Source of the DNA: Mesorhizobium sp. 65-26
GTDB lineage: Bacteria > Pseudomonadota > Alphaproteobacteria > Rhizobiales > Rhizobiaceae
DNA length: 38,148 nt
Direction: 5' to 3'
Assembly: GCA_001899205.1 (NCBI GenBank)
Contig: MKVL01000027.1
Coordinates: 1-38,148, forward strand
Position numbers and translations under genes: made by a program. Each line of letters opens with the position of its first letter. The stretch's first letter is position 1. Shown piece after piece: positions 1 through 8,057 of this stretch. Under the pieces are notes generated by a model. That model had not been told where the DNA came from and searched no databases. It saw only the letters and a list, made by a program, of their open reading frames with translations.

Positions 1-316
1 GCTTGGCGGCCAGCACCTTCGGATAGATGTCGCCGACATTGTTGAGCCAGATCTCGACGGAGGCGCTGAGCGAGCCGTCGGCGAGCCCTGAAAATTGCGG
101 GAAGTTGCCGGCGGTGACGTATTCGACCTTGTAGCCGAGCTTTTCCAATATCTGTCCGGCGATGTGGGTGGAAACATGCGCGCCCGTCCATTCTAGCATC
201 GCCAGCTTGATGGGCTCGTCCTTCGCGCCGAGATCGGCGCTTTGCCCGGCCGTCGTTGCGGCAAGCATCAGCGTGAGGCCGAGACCGGCCCCTTGCAAGG
301 CATTTCCTATCTTCAT
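1..316 (-). CDS. OpuAC/ProX-type ABC transporter substrate-binding protein (5' part, cut by window edge)
   Basis: The first 105 codons are visible, starting at the ATG ending at 316 with AGGGGA six bases upstream. The N-terminus looks like a Sec signal peptide: a basic start, then a small/hydrophobic stretch ending near QSA about residue 27. The mature part contains EPIKLAMLEWTG, a GYKVEY strand and VEIWLNNVGDIYP, which match the glycine betaine/choline/carnitine binding proteins of the OpuAC family. Such proteins capture a quaternary amine in the periplasm and pass it to an ABC importer; the permease and ATPase would lie beyond the left edge. It follows an SDR gene by 83 bp that contain a hairpin, so it may be a separate unit from the acx operon. 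The ligand is unknown. Confidence 0.8.
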   Translation of the reverse strand, partial: MKIGNALQGAGLGLTLMLAATTAGQSADLGAKDEPIKLAMLEWTGAHVSTHIAGQILEKLGYKVEYVTAGNFPQFSGLADGSLSASVEIWLNNVGDIYPKVLAAK

Positions 317-354
317 GTCAGTTCCCCTGTTGGTTGATGGTCCTTCCGTCTATG

Positions 355-377
355 CCGGCCTCCTCCCAAGAGGCCGG
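355..377 (-). terminator. Hairpin between SDR gene and OpuAC gene
   Basis: CCGGCCTC and GAGGCCGG form a perfect 8-bp stem around a 7-nt loop, 23 bp past the stop codon of the SDR gene. No T-run follows it in the direction of transcription, so it is either a weak terminator or a stem-loop that protects the upstream message. Confidence 0.35.
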
Positions 378-399
378 GATCCATCACCCCCGCCCGACG

Positions 400-1227
400 C
401 TACCACAAGGCGCCGCCGGTGATCTGTATATTTTCCATGGTGATCCCCTTGGCGAGGTCCGAGCAGAGGAAGACCGCGAGCGCCGCGATTTCTTCCGGCT
501 GCATCATGCGGCCCTGGGGATTGCCCTTCCTGAATTCGTCCATCAGATCCTCGGCGCTGCGGCCCTTGCCCTCGCGCTCGACGACCTGCGCCACGTTGCG
601 GCGCATCAGTTCGGTCTCGACCCAGGTCGGGCTGATCATGACGCAGGTGACGCCATGCGCTGCACCTTCGAGTGCGACGCAGCGTGTCAACCCGAGCAGG
701 CCGGCCTTGGAAGCGCAATAGGCCGGATTGTCCTTCCAGCCGACTGAGGCCGCGGTCGAGCCGATGTTGACGATGCGGCCCCAGCCGCGTTCGATCATGC
801 CGGGCAGCACCGCGCGCGTCGTGCGGAAGGCGCCGGTGAGGTTGGTGTCGACGATCTTGTCCCAGAGTTCGTCGGAATGGCCGCAGACCGGCTGCTCGGC
901 CGTTGTGCCGGCGGCGTTGACCAGGATATCGGCTGGACCGATCGTCGCCAGGGCGTCAGCAAAGAAGACATCGGTGAGCGCGCTGTCGCGCACGTCGAGA
1001 TGGGCGGCGTGAACCTTGGTGCCATGCGCAGCCAGCGCCGATTTCACGCGCTCGATCTCGTCAGCGCCGGGATAATAGGCGGCGTCCACCCTGCCCGCCT
1101 GCGGTGGCGCCACATAGGAGCCGACGGCGACATTGGCGCCGGCCTTGGCCAATGCCGTTGCGATGGCAAAGCCCATTCCTGAAAAGCCGCCGGTAACAAC
1201 GGCGCCGCGGCCGATGAGGTTTGTCAT
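400..1227 (-). CDS. SDR family oxidoreductase (acx operon, second SDR)
   Basis: This 275-aa classical short-chain dehydrogenase/reductase is an NAD(P)-dependent alcohol/ketone oxidoreductase of the cytoplasm. Visible motifs are the cofactor loop TGGFSGMG (residues 12-19), NAAG (104-107), the catalytic Ser in NIGS (157), and YxxxK as Y170 and K174. The chain ends in TGGALW, typical of the family. It has a longer insert than usual at about residues 40-60. It is the fifth gene after the acetone carboxylase genes but is separated from the previous SDR by 189 bp holding a rhizobial repeat. Plausible substrates are 2-propanol/acetone or 3-hydroxybutyrate/acetoacetate; that is inference from context. 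The ATG at 1227 has only a weak upstream AGG. Confidence 0.85.
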   Translation of the reverse strand: MTNLIGRGAVVTGGFSGMGFAIATALAKAGANVAVGSYVAPPQAGRVDAAYYPGADEIERVKSALAAHGTKVHAAHLDVRDSALTDVFFADALATIGPADILVNAAGTTAEQPVCGHSDELWDKIVDTNLTGAFRTTRAVLPGMIERGWGRIVNIGSTAASVGWKDNPAYCASKAGLLGLTRCVALEGAAHGVTCVMISPTWVETELMRRNVAQVVEREGKGRSAEDLMDEFRKGNPQGRMMQPEEIAALAVFLCSDLAKGITMENIQITGGALW

Positions 1228-1270
1228 GGGCAGTAAACCTTCGATGTCTGATGCAGAATCCGGAGGTCGT

Positions 1271-1414
1271 CCCCCTCACCCGCCCTCCGCTTCGCTCGGG
1301 CGACCTCTCCCCAAGAGGAGAGGAGACTTGCAGCGCTGGCGCTTCCCTCTTCTCCGCAGCGGGGAGAACGTGGTTGCGAAGCGGCCGGATGAAGGGGCCT
1401 TCGGCCTGGGGCAA
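1271..1414. repeat. Rhizobial mosaic palindromic intergenic repeat
   Basis: The stretch has the hallmarks of the small palindromic repeats common between genes in Mesorhizobium and relatives. It starts with CCCCCTCACCCGCC, carries a CCTCTCC/GGAGAGG hairpin and a TTCTCC/GGAGAA hairpin, and ends in GCGGCCGGATGAAGGGG. It fills almost the whole gap between the two SDR genes and begins 2 bp beyond the stop codon of the upstream one. The family assignment is from memory of such repeats; copy number cannot be checked here. Confidence 0.6.
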
Positions 1415-1416
1415 CT

Positions 1417-2187
1417 TCACACTGCAAGATAGCCTCCATCGACGACCATTTCGGAGCCGGTGACGAATTTGGATTCGTCCGAGGCGAGGTAGAGCACCAT
1501 GTAGGCGATGTCCTTGGGCTCACCGAGGAAGCCGATCGGGTGGCGGGAAAGCGCCTTGGCCTTCTCCTGCTCGAGCGTGCCCAGATCGCGCAGATAATTC
1601 TCGGTCTGCGGCGTCCAGATGTAGCCCGGGTGGATGGAATTGCAGCGGATGCCGTAGCGCTGCTCGGCGCAATGGACGGCGACCGCCTTGGTCAAGGTGC
1701 GCACGCCGCCCTTGGAGGCGCAGTAGGCCGCAAGGTCCGCCTCGCCGATTATGCCGTCGATGGAAGAGAGATTGATGATCGATCCGCCGCCGGATTTCTT
1801 CATCAGCTTGATGCCTTCCTGGCAGCCGAGGAAGACGCCGTCGAGGTTGATCGCCATGGTGCGGCGCCATTCGGCTAAAGTCGTGTCCTCGATGTTCTTG
1901 GCAATCGCAATGCCGGCATTGTTGACCAGCACGTCGAGCCGCCAGAAGCGCTGCTCGATCGCCGCCATGACGACAGGCCAGTCCTCGGGCTTCGACACAT
2001 CGTGGCGCAGTGCCAGCGCCTCGCCGCCGGCCTTGACGATCTCGGCCGCCGTATCGCCGGCGAGCCCTTGGTCGATATCGCTGACGACCAGCTTCGCGCC
2101 TTCCGACGCCAGAAGAAGCGAAGACGCCCGCCCGAGGCCGAGACCGGCCCCGGTTACGAGCGCCACCTTGCCTGCGACGCGGCTCAT
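1417..2187 (-). CDS. SDR family oxidoreductase (acx operon, first SDR)
   Basis: This classical SDR is 256 aa from the chosen start. It shows TGAGLGLG (residues 12-19), NNAG (89-92), the Ser pair in NLSS (141-142), Y155xxxK159 and a C-terminal VDGGYLAV. It is probably an NAD(H)-dependent alcohol dehydrogenase. It lies directly after acxC, so oxidation of a secondary alcohol to the ketone used by the carboxylase, or reduction of acetoacetate, are reasonable guesses. Three in-frame starts exist: GTG ending at 2199, ATG at 2196 and ATG at 2187. The GGGAGG ribosome site sits about 12 nt before 2187 and only 3 nt before 2196. I chose 2187 because MSRVAGKVALVTG is the usual family start. Earlier starts would overlap the acxC stop. 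Confidence 0.85.
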   Translation of the reverse strand: MSRVAGKVALVTGAGLGLGRASSLLLASEGAKLVVSDIDQGLAGDTAAEIVKAGGEALALRHDVSKPEDWPVVMAAIEQRFWRLDVLVNNAGIAIAKNIEDTTLAEWRRTMAINLDGVFLGCQEGIKLMKKSGGGSIINLSSIDGIIGEADLAAYCASKGGVRTLTKAVAVHCAEQRYGIRCNSIHPGYIWTPQTENYLRDLGTLEQEKAKALSRHPIGFLGEPKDIAYMVLYLASDESKFVTGSEMVVDGGYLAV

Positions 2188-2195
2188 TTTCGGCA

Positions 2196-2702
2196 TCACC
2201 CTCCCTTGTTGGAAGACACCAGTGGCTTGCCCAGCCAGTCGCGGTATAAGCCTTCGAGATCGGGCTCGAAATCGTGCACGATCGGATAGCCGGGGGCGGC
2301 AGCCTCGACCTCATGCAGCGTGCCGCATTCCGGGCAGATGAATTCGCGGATCTCCATCCAGTCGGGGTCCGGCAGGTCACTGTTGGGGTAGATCTCGCGC
2401 AGTGATTCCTCGCTGTCGCGCACGATGATCGCGGCCTTCAGCTTCCAGTTCTTGCGGTAATCGCCGAAGGAATGGCCGCATTCGCATTTCGTCACCCGCT
2501 CGTCGCCGCTCTGGCAGATGAAGAGATGGTCGCCCACGGGGAGCAGGATCGGGTCCTTCCAGCCGACGCGGTCCTGCAGCACCGCGACATATTTGAAGAA
2601 ACGGTCGTCGTCCTTGTAGGCGCTCATGATGCGGCGCGTCTGCGGCCATGGCAGCGTACCGGCAACCAGATCGGCAATGACTTCCTTGCTGTATGAGGTC
2701 AT
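2196..2702 (-). CDS. acxC: Acetone carboxylase gamma-subunit-like protein
   Basis: This 168-aa protein matches the small (about 20 kDa) gamma subunit of acetone carboxylase. Four cysteines are arranged as C73-x-C75 and C123PEC126, a likely zinc site. The enzyme adds bicarbonate to acetone to give acetoacetate, using ATP converted to AMP. The gene starts 5 nt after the acxB stop and overlaps the earliest possible start of the following SDR, so all are probably co-translated. The order beta-alpha-gamma is the same as acxABC of Xanthobacter. Related carboxylases act on acetophenone or other ketones, so the exact ketone is not certain. Confidence 0.85.
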   Translation of the reverse strand: MTSYSKEVIADLVAGTLPWPQTRRIMSAYKDDDRFFKYVAVLQDRVGWKDPILLPVGDHLFICQSGDERVTKCECGHSFGDYRKNWKLKAAIIVRDSEESLREIYPNSDLPDPDWMEIREFICPECGTLHEVEAAAPGYPIVHDFEPDLEGLYRDWLGKPLVSSNKGG

Positions 2703-2707
2703 GGTCC

Positions 2708-4903
2708 TTACTCCACGCCGAAGGTCGATTTGGCATCGACATCCCAGAAGGTCGAAAAATCCCTGGTGAAGCGCGGCGACAGCTTGATGGCGCTGGCGTA
2801 CATCTTCTTCACCTCGGGCGCGAAATCGGCAGCCTTCACCCTTTCGCGTTCCTTGGCGATCCACTCCGAAACCGGCCTGGCGCGCGCCAGGCGCTTGGCC
2901 CGCATGTCGGCGCGATGGCGCTTGGTGGCCTCGATATTGGCGACCGGGAAGCCCTCCTCGTCTTCGTCGAGCACGATGCCGAAGATGCCCTCGGCTGCCT
3001 CCTTGGTGAGGAAGCCGTTCTCGACGTCCCAGGCGGTCTTGACCGGATCGCGTTCCAGCACGTCGCCGTAACCGCCGCCACCATTGTAGGAATGGGTGAA
3101 GACGTCGCCGGTCTTGTGCGGCGCGGTGATGTAGGGGCCCTCCAGCGTCACATGCTCGCCTTCCAGCCGCACCTCCAGTTCCGAGCGATACGGATTGGTG
3201 CCGGTGTGATGCGCCAGCGGCGCGCCATTTTCGGCCAGCTCGAAGATGTTCGAGTCGCGCACGGCGCGATGCTTCTGGCAGGTCGGCGCCGGATAGCCGC
3301 CGCAGAGACCGCCATTGTCGAAAACGCGCGAGGAATGCTCCGACGTAACCAGCCGCAGATGATCGGTCTTCGAGACCAGCCAAGTCGACAGGAAGGAACA
3401 GCCGCCGCGATACTTGCCGGCACCGCCGGAGTTGGGAACGATGGAGCGGCCGATATAGAGCATCGGCATGTTCTGTTCCCAGATCTCGATGTTGCCCATG
3501 TCGGACTCAGGGTTCCAGCCGACATAGGCGGTGTCCAAACCGTCCTTGATCGCAAGCGCGCCGGAACCGGCGGCGGCGCATTCGAAATGGGCCATGCCGA
3601 AGGGCGTGCCGTACTGGCTCTGGCCGCCCATCTCGATCATCGGGCTGTTGACCTGGCCGACAAAGGCCTCCTCGACGAAACCGCGAGCGATAAAGGAGCG
3701 CGACAAAAGCCGCTGGAAGACGCCATAGGCGGGCAGCAGCAGCGCCCACGAAGTGGCGGTCGCCACCATCTCGTTGTCGGGGTTGGTCCAGGTGCCGGCG
3801 GGCAGCTTCAGCTCGGTCGCCATCCAGGCGCCATCATTGACCAGCCCTTCGAAGTTCATGTGCTGGGTCAGCGTCACGAACATGCCACCGTCCATGCCGG
3901 CCGGCGTGCAGTTCATCGAATGGTAGCCCCAGGGCTGCGTGCCCTCGAAATCCATGATGATCTTGCCGTCTGACGTGATCTCCATCTCGATCGGCATGTT
4001 GTAGAGCCAGTCGGGATCGCCGAGCGGCTGATAGCCCGGTTTACCCTTGGTGACGTGGCCGTAAAAAGTGTGGCCGCGATAGATGCCGGGCACCGTGAGC
4101 TGGCGCGTGCGGGCGAGCTGGGCGCGTCGGCCCTCCTCGATGAACTCCTTCGACACCTGCATCCAGTAGTCGAGGCCGATCTCGTCGATCAGGCCTTTGA
4201 CGCTTTCGCGCATGTCGATGCAGGAGGCGACCTTGGCCTTCTCGTCGAGCACCCAGTAGATCGGCATGCGGAGGTTGCGTTCGCAGCGGATGACGTAGTC
4301 TCGGCGGAGCTCATCGTTCTCGCCGACCTTCTCGGCGCAGACGAACAGGCCTTCGGTGAAGCGCTCCTGCGCTAGCGCGACGTCGCCGCCGGGCGTGATG
4401 CCGCCAGCCTCCAGCTCGTGGCAGACGGCGCCGGCCCAGCCGACCAGTTTGCCTGAGTGGAAGATCGGCACCACGTCCATCACGTCGGGCACCTGTACGG
4501 TGCCGATGAAAGCGTCGTTGTTGGCGAAGATGTCGCCATCGCGGATCCGCGGATTCTCCTCGTAGCCGTTGCGGATCATCCATTTGATGAAGCGGCTCAT
4601 CGTGTGCACATGCACCATGATGCCGTTGGAGAGCGCAATGGCGTCGCCTTCCGGCGTGTAGATGGCGACAACCATCTCACCGACCTCGCGCACGCCGGGT
4701 GAAGCGGAGATACGGCGCGCCATCTCGCGGGCCGAGACACAGTAGGCGCGCAGCTTGGTGTGCAGCGTCTCGAACTTCAGCGGATCCTGGTTGCGCAGAT
4801 GCAGCTCGGTGATGCCGTCATAGCATCCGGTCTCTTCCATGAGCCGTTCGGATTCGAGGAGCCGTTCGCGGATGCGGAGCGCGGAAGCGGGTTTGTCCAG
4901 CAT
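2708..4903 (-). CDS. acxB: Acetone carboxylase alpha-subunit-like (hydantoinase B/oxoprolinase family)
   Basis: This 731-aa HyuB-family protein is close in size to the 85-kDa alpha subunit of acetone carboxylase, the subunit that binds Mn and carries out carboxylation. Recognisable stretches include GDIFANNDAF, the VCHELEAGGITPGGD region near residue 200, and a C-terminal GGGGYGD motif typical of HyuB proteins. I chose the ATG at 4903, which has AGAAGG nine bases upstream. An in-frame start at 4948 would overlap acxA and lacks a ribosome site. The gene follows the acxA stop by 14 nt and precedes acxC by 5 nt. Having all three subunits argues for acetone carboxylase over hydantoinase or 5-oxoprolinase, which have two. 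Confidence 0.87.
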   Translation of the reverse strand: MLDKPASALRIRERLLESERLMEETGCYDGITELHLRNQDPLKFETLHTKLRAYCVSAREMARRISASPGVREVGEMVVAIYTPEGDAIALSNGIMVHVHTMSRFIKWMIRNGYEENPRIRDGDIFANNDAFIGTVQVPDVMDVVPIFHSGKLVGWAGAVCHELEAGGITPGGDVALAQERFTEGLFVCAEKVGENDELRRDYVIRCERNLRMPIYWVLDEKAKVASCIDMRESVKGLIDEIGLDYWMQVSKEFIEEGRRAQLARTRQLTVPGIYRGHTFYGHVTKGKPGYQPLGDPDWLYNMPIEMEITSDGKIIMDFEGTQPWGYHSMNCTPAGMDGGMFVTLTQHMNFEGLVNDGAWMATELKLPAGTWTNPDNEMVATATSWALLLPAYGVFQRLLSRSFIARGFVEEAFVGQVNSPMIEMGGQSQYGTPFGMAHFECAAAGSGALAIKDGLDTAYVGWNPESDMGNIEIWEQNMPMLYIGRSIVPNSGGAGKYRGGCSFLSTWLVSKTDHLRLVTSEHSSRVFDNGGLCGGYPAPTCQKHRAVRDSNIFELAENGAPLAHHTGTNPYRSELEVRLEGEHVTLEGPYITAPHKTGDVFTHSYNGGGGYGDVLERDPVKTAWDVENGFLTKEAAEGIFGIVLDEDEEGFPVANIEATKRHRADMRAKRLARARPVSEWIAKERERVKAADFAPEVKKMYASAIKLSPRFTRDFSTFWDVDAKSTFGVE

Positions 4904-4917
4904 TGCGTTCGCCCTTC

Positions 4918-7059
4918 TCAAGCGTGGGTGTAGTGCAGCAGCGTCCATTCATCGACATGGACACGATCCTGCGGGTGGACGACGAGCGTCGTCGCCGGGT
5001 GTTCGATGATGGCGGGGCCGATCACCTCGTGGCCGGGCTGCAGAAGATCCATCTCGTAGAGATTGGCCTTGTGCCAGCGGCCGCCGATATAGGCTTCGCG
5101 CACTCCCTTGTGGGCCGAGGCCGGATCGGATTTGCCGAGCGGGCGCTTCAGGAGCACCGGCTTGACCTTGTCGGCGGTGGCGATCAGCCCGAGTTCGGTG
5201 ATCGAGAAACCGGCTTCGCCATAGCGCGAGACGCGATGGTTGACCTTGGCGTAAACCGCCTCGAACTCGTCGATGACCCTGCGCATGTCGTCGGCCGAAC
5301 CGATGGCCGACAGCGGCGCCATCACCTCGACGTCCTCGAGCTGGCCGGTATATCGCATCATCAGGAACGGCACGGTCTTGATCTTGTCCCTGCTGTGGCC
5401 GTCCGCGATCATCTCGTCGACAGCGGCCTTGGTCAGGTCGTCCCAGACGCCGGTCACCTTCGCGCCGAAGGCCTGCAATTCGTCATCGCTGGCGCGCGCG
5501 CCGATGTCGATCTGCGTCGACACCGAATGCCGGCGCATGAAGTCGGCAGTGGTGCAGCCGAAGGCCGAGAAGGCGGCGGCGAACTGGAAGGTGATGATGT
5601 CCTTGAAGCCGATGCCCCTGGAGCAGCCGGCAAGATGTAGCGGGCCCGAGCCGCCATAGGAGAGCAGCGTGAATTCCGACGGGTGAATGCCCTGACCGGA
5701 GATGACGCGGCGCAGCGCATTGTTGGCGTCGGCCTCCAGCATGTCGATCATGCCTTCGGCGGCTTCCTCGACGCCGACCCCGAGCACGCGAGCGCATTTC
5801 TCCTCGAAGGCCTTCCTCGCCTTCTCGACCTGCAGCACGACCTTGCCGCCAAGGAAATAATGCGGGTTCAAGCGGCCGAGAATGGCGTCGCAGTCGGCGA
5901 TGGTCGGCTCGGTGCCGCCCTTGGCGAAGCAGATCGGGCCGGGGTCGGAACCGGCGCTTTCCGGCCCGAGCGACACCTTCCTGGTCAGCGGGTCGACCTT
6001 CAGGATCATGCCGGCGCCGGCGCCGATCGTGTCGAGATGCAGCGTCGGCACGTTGAGCTTGAAACGGTCCATCAACGGTTCGTTCTCGATCCGCGTCTGG
6101 CCGCGCGTGATGACGCCCATGTCGAAGGAGGTGCCGCCCATGTCCGAGCAGATCAGCGAGTCGTTGCCGATCAGCTTGCCGACATAGGCCGCACCCAGGA
6201 TGCCGCCGATCGGCCCGGAGATCATCGTCTCGTGCAGGCGCGGATGGTTGATGGAGGTCAGGCCGCCGAAGGAAAGCAGCGTCTGCACGCCATATTTGAA
6301 GCCGTATTTCTTCGAGACGTCCTCGATGCCCTTGAGCTGCTTGCGGCCGCGCGACGTGGCGTAGGCCTCGATCAGCACCGAGTTCAGCCGCGATTGCTCG
6401 CGGATGACGGGGCGCACTTCATGGCTGGTGTAGACCAGGATGTCGGCGCCGGCGGCGGCGATCTCCTCGCTGCAGATCTCGGCGATGCGTTTCTCATGCG
6501 CCGGATTGACGTGCGAGAAGACGGTCATGATGCAGATCGCCTCGACCTTGTCGGCGATGAGCTTCTTCGCGGCGGCATGCACCTCGTGCTCGTAGAGCGG
6601 CAGGATGACGTCGCCGAACTGGTCGATGCGCTCGGTAACGCCGTGGGTGCGGCGGCGCGGCACCAGCGGATCGGGATGGTGGTGAGTAACCGCATGCAGG
6701 CGGTCGGCATAGGAATAATCCGCCCAGGCCTGCAGGCCGCGGCCCATCAGGATCATGTCCTCGAGGCCCTTGGTGGTGATCAGGCCCAGCTTGCGGCCGG
6801 TGCGCGACAACAGCGTGTTGAGCATGCCGGTGCCGGAATAGAGCACCACATTGACCCCGGAGAAGAGGTCTTGCAGCGAGATGCCCCAGGCGTCCGCCGC
6901 ATCCTCCGCCGAGGCGAGGAAGCCCTCGGCCTCGTTCTTCGGCGTGGTCGCCGACTTGCCGATCTTGAAGTGACCGTCCTGATCGACAAGGATCGTGTCG
7001 GTCATTGTGCCGCCGGCGTCGATGCCGATGACGATTGGATTGGTAGTGATCTGGTCCAC
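4918..7059 (-). CDS. acxA: Acetone carboxylase beta-subunit-like (hydantoinase A/oxoprolinase family)
   Basis: This 713-aa HyuA-type ATP-using subunit has the N-terminal phosphate-binding motif GIDAGGTMTDT (residues 12-22) and a second ASKHA-like motif DMGGTSFDMG. It is the size of the 78-kDa beta subunit that phosphorylates acetone and bicarbonate. The start is a GTG at 7059, with AGGG ten bases upstream; no better ATG is nearby. It is the first gene of the leftward operon acxA-acxB-acxC-SDR(-SDR). A LuxR-type regulator is transcribed away from it across a 116-bp region that holds an inverted repeat, so control by that regulator is likely. I saw no convincing sigma-54 promoter, unlike what is known for Xanthobacter acx. 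Confidence 0.87.
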   Translation of the reverse strand: MDQITTNPIVIGIDAGGTMTDTILVDQDGHFKIGKSATTPKNEAEGFLASAEDAADAWGISLQDLFSGVNVVLYSGTGMLNTLLSRTGRKLGLITTKGLEDMILMGRGLQAWADYSYADRLHAVTHHHPDPLVPRRRTHGVTERIDQFGDVILPLYEHEVHAAAKKLIADKVEAICIMTVFSHVNPAHEKRIAEICSEEIAAAGADILVYTSHEVRPVIREQSRLNSVLIEAYATSRGRKQLKGIEDVSKKYGFKYGVQTLLSFGGLTSINHPRLHETMISGPIGGILGAAYVGKLIGNDSLICSDMGGTSFDMGVITRGQTRIENEPLMDRFKLNVPTLHLDTIGAGAGMILKVDPLTRKVSLGPESAGSDPGPICFAKGGTEPTIADCDAILGRLNPHYFLGGKVVLQVEKARKAFEEKCARVLGVGVEEAAEGMIDMLEADANNALRRVISGQGIHPSEFTLLSYGGSGPLHLAGCSRGIGFKDIITFQFAAAFSAFGCTTADFMRRHSVSTQIDIGARASDDELQAFGAKVTGVWDDLTKAAVDEMIADGHSRDKIKTVPFLMMRYTGQLEDVEVMAPLSAIGSADDMRRVIDEFEAVYAKVNHRVSRYGEAGFSITELGLIATADKVKPVLLKRPLGKSDPASAHKGVREAYIGGRWHKANLYEMDLLQPGHEVIGPAIIEHPATTLVVHPQDRVHVDEWTLLHYTHA

Positions 7060-7121
7060 GGGTCGCTTTCCCTTACCGAGAATGACCCGAGGCTAGATTC
7101 CCGAAGCCGGATCGCGCCATA

Positions 7122-7133
7122 TGCCTAAAGGCA
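7122..7133. promoter_or_regulatory. Candidate operator between acxA and the LuxR-type regulator
   Basis: TGCCT-AA-AGGCA is a short inverted repeat with perfect 5-bp arms in the 116-bp divergent promoter region. It lies 62 bp from the acxA start and 42 bp from the regulator start. Its position suits a dimeric HTH_LuxR protein. Function is inferred only. Confidence 0.4.
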
Positions 7134-7175
7134 CAATGACGGGCGCAGGCTCGTCGCCGACAAAGGGGCATGCGT

Positions 7176-7952
7176 ATGGGCAATATCTGGGCGCCGCTCG
7201 CCAAGGCGATCGCCGCTACCGGCACGGACAGACATGTCGATTGCCTGATCGACCTGATAGGTGCCGACATTGACCACGACCTCGTCACGGTGACCCGCTA
7301 CTCGACGACCCAGACACCGGAATTCGTCAAGCATCGGCGCTTCTCCGACGAGATGGTCCAGCGCTATCTCGAGACCTATTATGTCTTCGATCCGTTCTAT
7401 GCCTCGTGGCGGCGTGAACGCCGACTGGGCATCATGCCCCTGAAACGGCTTGCCGACGACGAGGCGAAACGCGGCCAGTACATAGCCGGTTTCCTGGCGC
7501 AGTCGGAAATCTGCGACGAGGTCGGCATCATGCTCGCCGACGGCGGCGACTGGTGCCTGGGCATCTTCCTCGATCGGTCGACCGCCCCGTTCAAGGATGC
7601 CGAGATCACGCTGCTGGACGAAAGGCTGCCGGTTTTCCAGGAGCTCCATGCGCTCGATATCAAGGCGCGCGGCAGCGACTTCTCACGCACCTCGGGGGTA
7701 ACCGGTCCCGGAGCCTCGCCGCAGCAGCAGCCGAGCATTCCCGACAGCCTGTGGCCGGAGCTGTCGCTGCGGGAACGGGGACTGGTGCGGTTGATCCTGG
7801 CCGGGCACCCGACCGCCAATATCGCCGATCGGCTCGGCATCACCGTCGGCACGGTGAAAAACCACCGCCGCCGCATCTACGAGAAACTGGACATCACCAC
7901 CGAGCGCGAACTGTTCCTTCAGTTCTTCCAGCATCGGAGTTCGGGAACCTAG
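7176..7952 (+). CDS. LuxR-family transcriptional regulator, divergent from acx operon
   Basis: This is a 258-aa regulator. Residues 1 to about 165 form an alpha/beta sensor-like domain containing YLETYYVFDPFY and DGGDWCLGIFLDR. A Pro/Gln-rich linker follows, then a C-terminal LuxR-type helix-turn-helix: LSLRERGLVRLILAG, NIADRLGI and GTVKNHRRRIYEKL. No receiver domain is visible, so it is probably ligand-responsive, not part of a two-component pair. Of two close starts (7170 and 7176) I prefer 7176, which has AAGGGG seven bases upstream; for 7170 the ribosome site would be only 1 nt away. Its divergence from acxA suggests it activates ketone metabolism, perhaps sensing the ketone or alcohol. 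The ligand is unknown. Confidence 0.82.
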   Translation: MGNIWAPLAKAIAATGTDRHVDCLIDLIGADIDHDLVTVTRYSTTQTPEFVKHRRFSDEMVQRYLETYYVFDPFYASWRRERRLGIMPLKRLADDEAKRGQYIAGFLAQSEICDEVGIMLADGGDWCLGIFLDRSTAPFKDAEITLLDERLPVFQELHALDIKARGSDFSRTSGVTGPGASPQQQPSIPDSLWPELSLRERGLVRLILAGHPTANIADRLGITVGTVKNHRRRIYEKLDITTERELFLQFFQHRSSGT

Positions 7953-7967
7953 CCATTCATCCTTAAA

Positions 7968-8002
7968 CACCGGGGCGGCAAAGATATTATCGAAGCCCGG
8001 TG
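7968..8002. terminator. Long-loop inverted repeat between convergent genes
   Basis: CACCGGG and CCCGGTG form a 7-bp stem around a 21-nt loop in the 105 bp between the converging LuxR-type and ornithine cyclodeaminase genes. It lacks a T-run. It is a possible shared terminator, with weak support. Confidence 0.25.
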
Positions 8003-8057
8003 CCTGCTTCGCAGCGAAAGCCGGCAACGCGCCTCGCGGTGCCCCTCCAACGCCCGG

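Noticed and set aside
2693-3973. + strand frame of 426 codons opposite acxB
   Set aside because: It is an antisense shadow of a well-conserved gene and has no family motif.
7060-7175. Possible sigma-54 promoter upstream of acxA
   Set aside because: The best GG...GC pair on the minus strand (TGGCGCG near the dyad) has the wrong spacing by one base and lacks TTGC, so I do not call it.
7968-8002. Integration or attachment site between convergent genes
   Set aside because: Only one 7-bp inverted repeat is present, with no direct repeat, integrase or tRNA nearby; it is listed only as a weak possible terminator.
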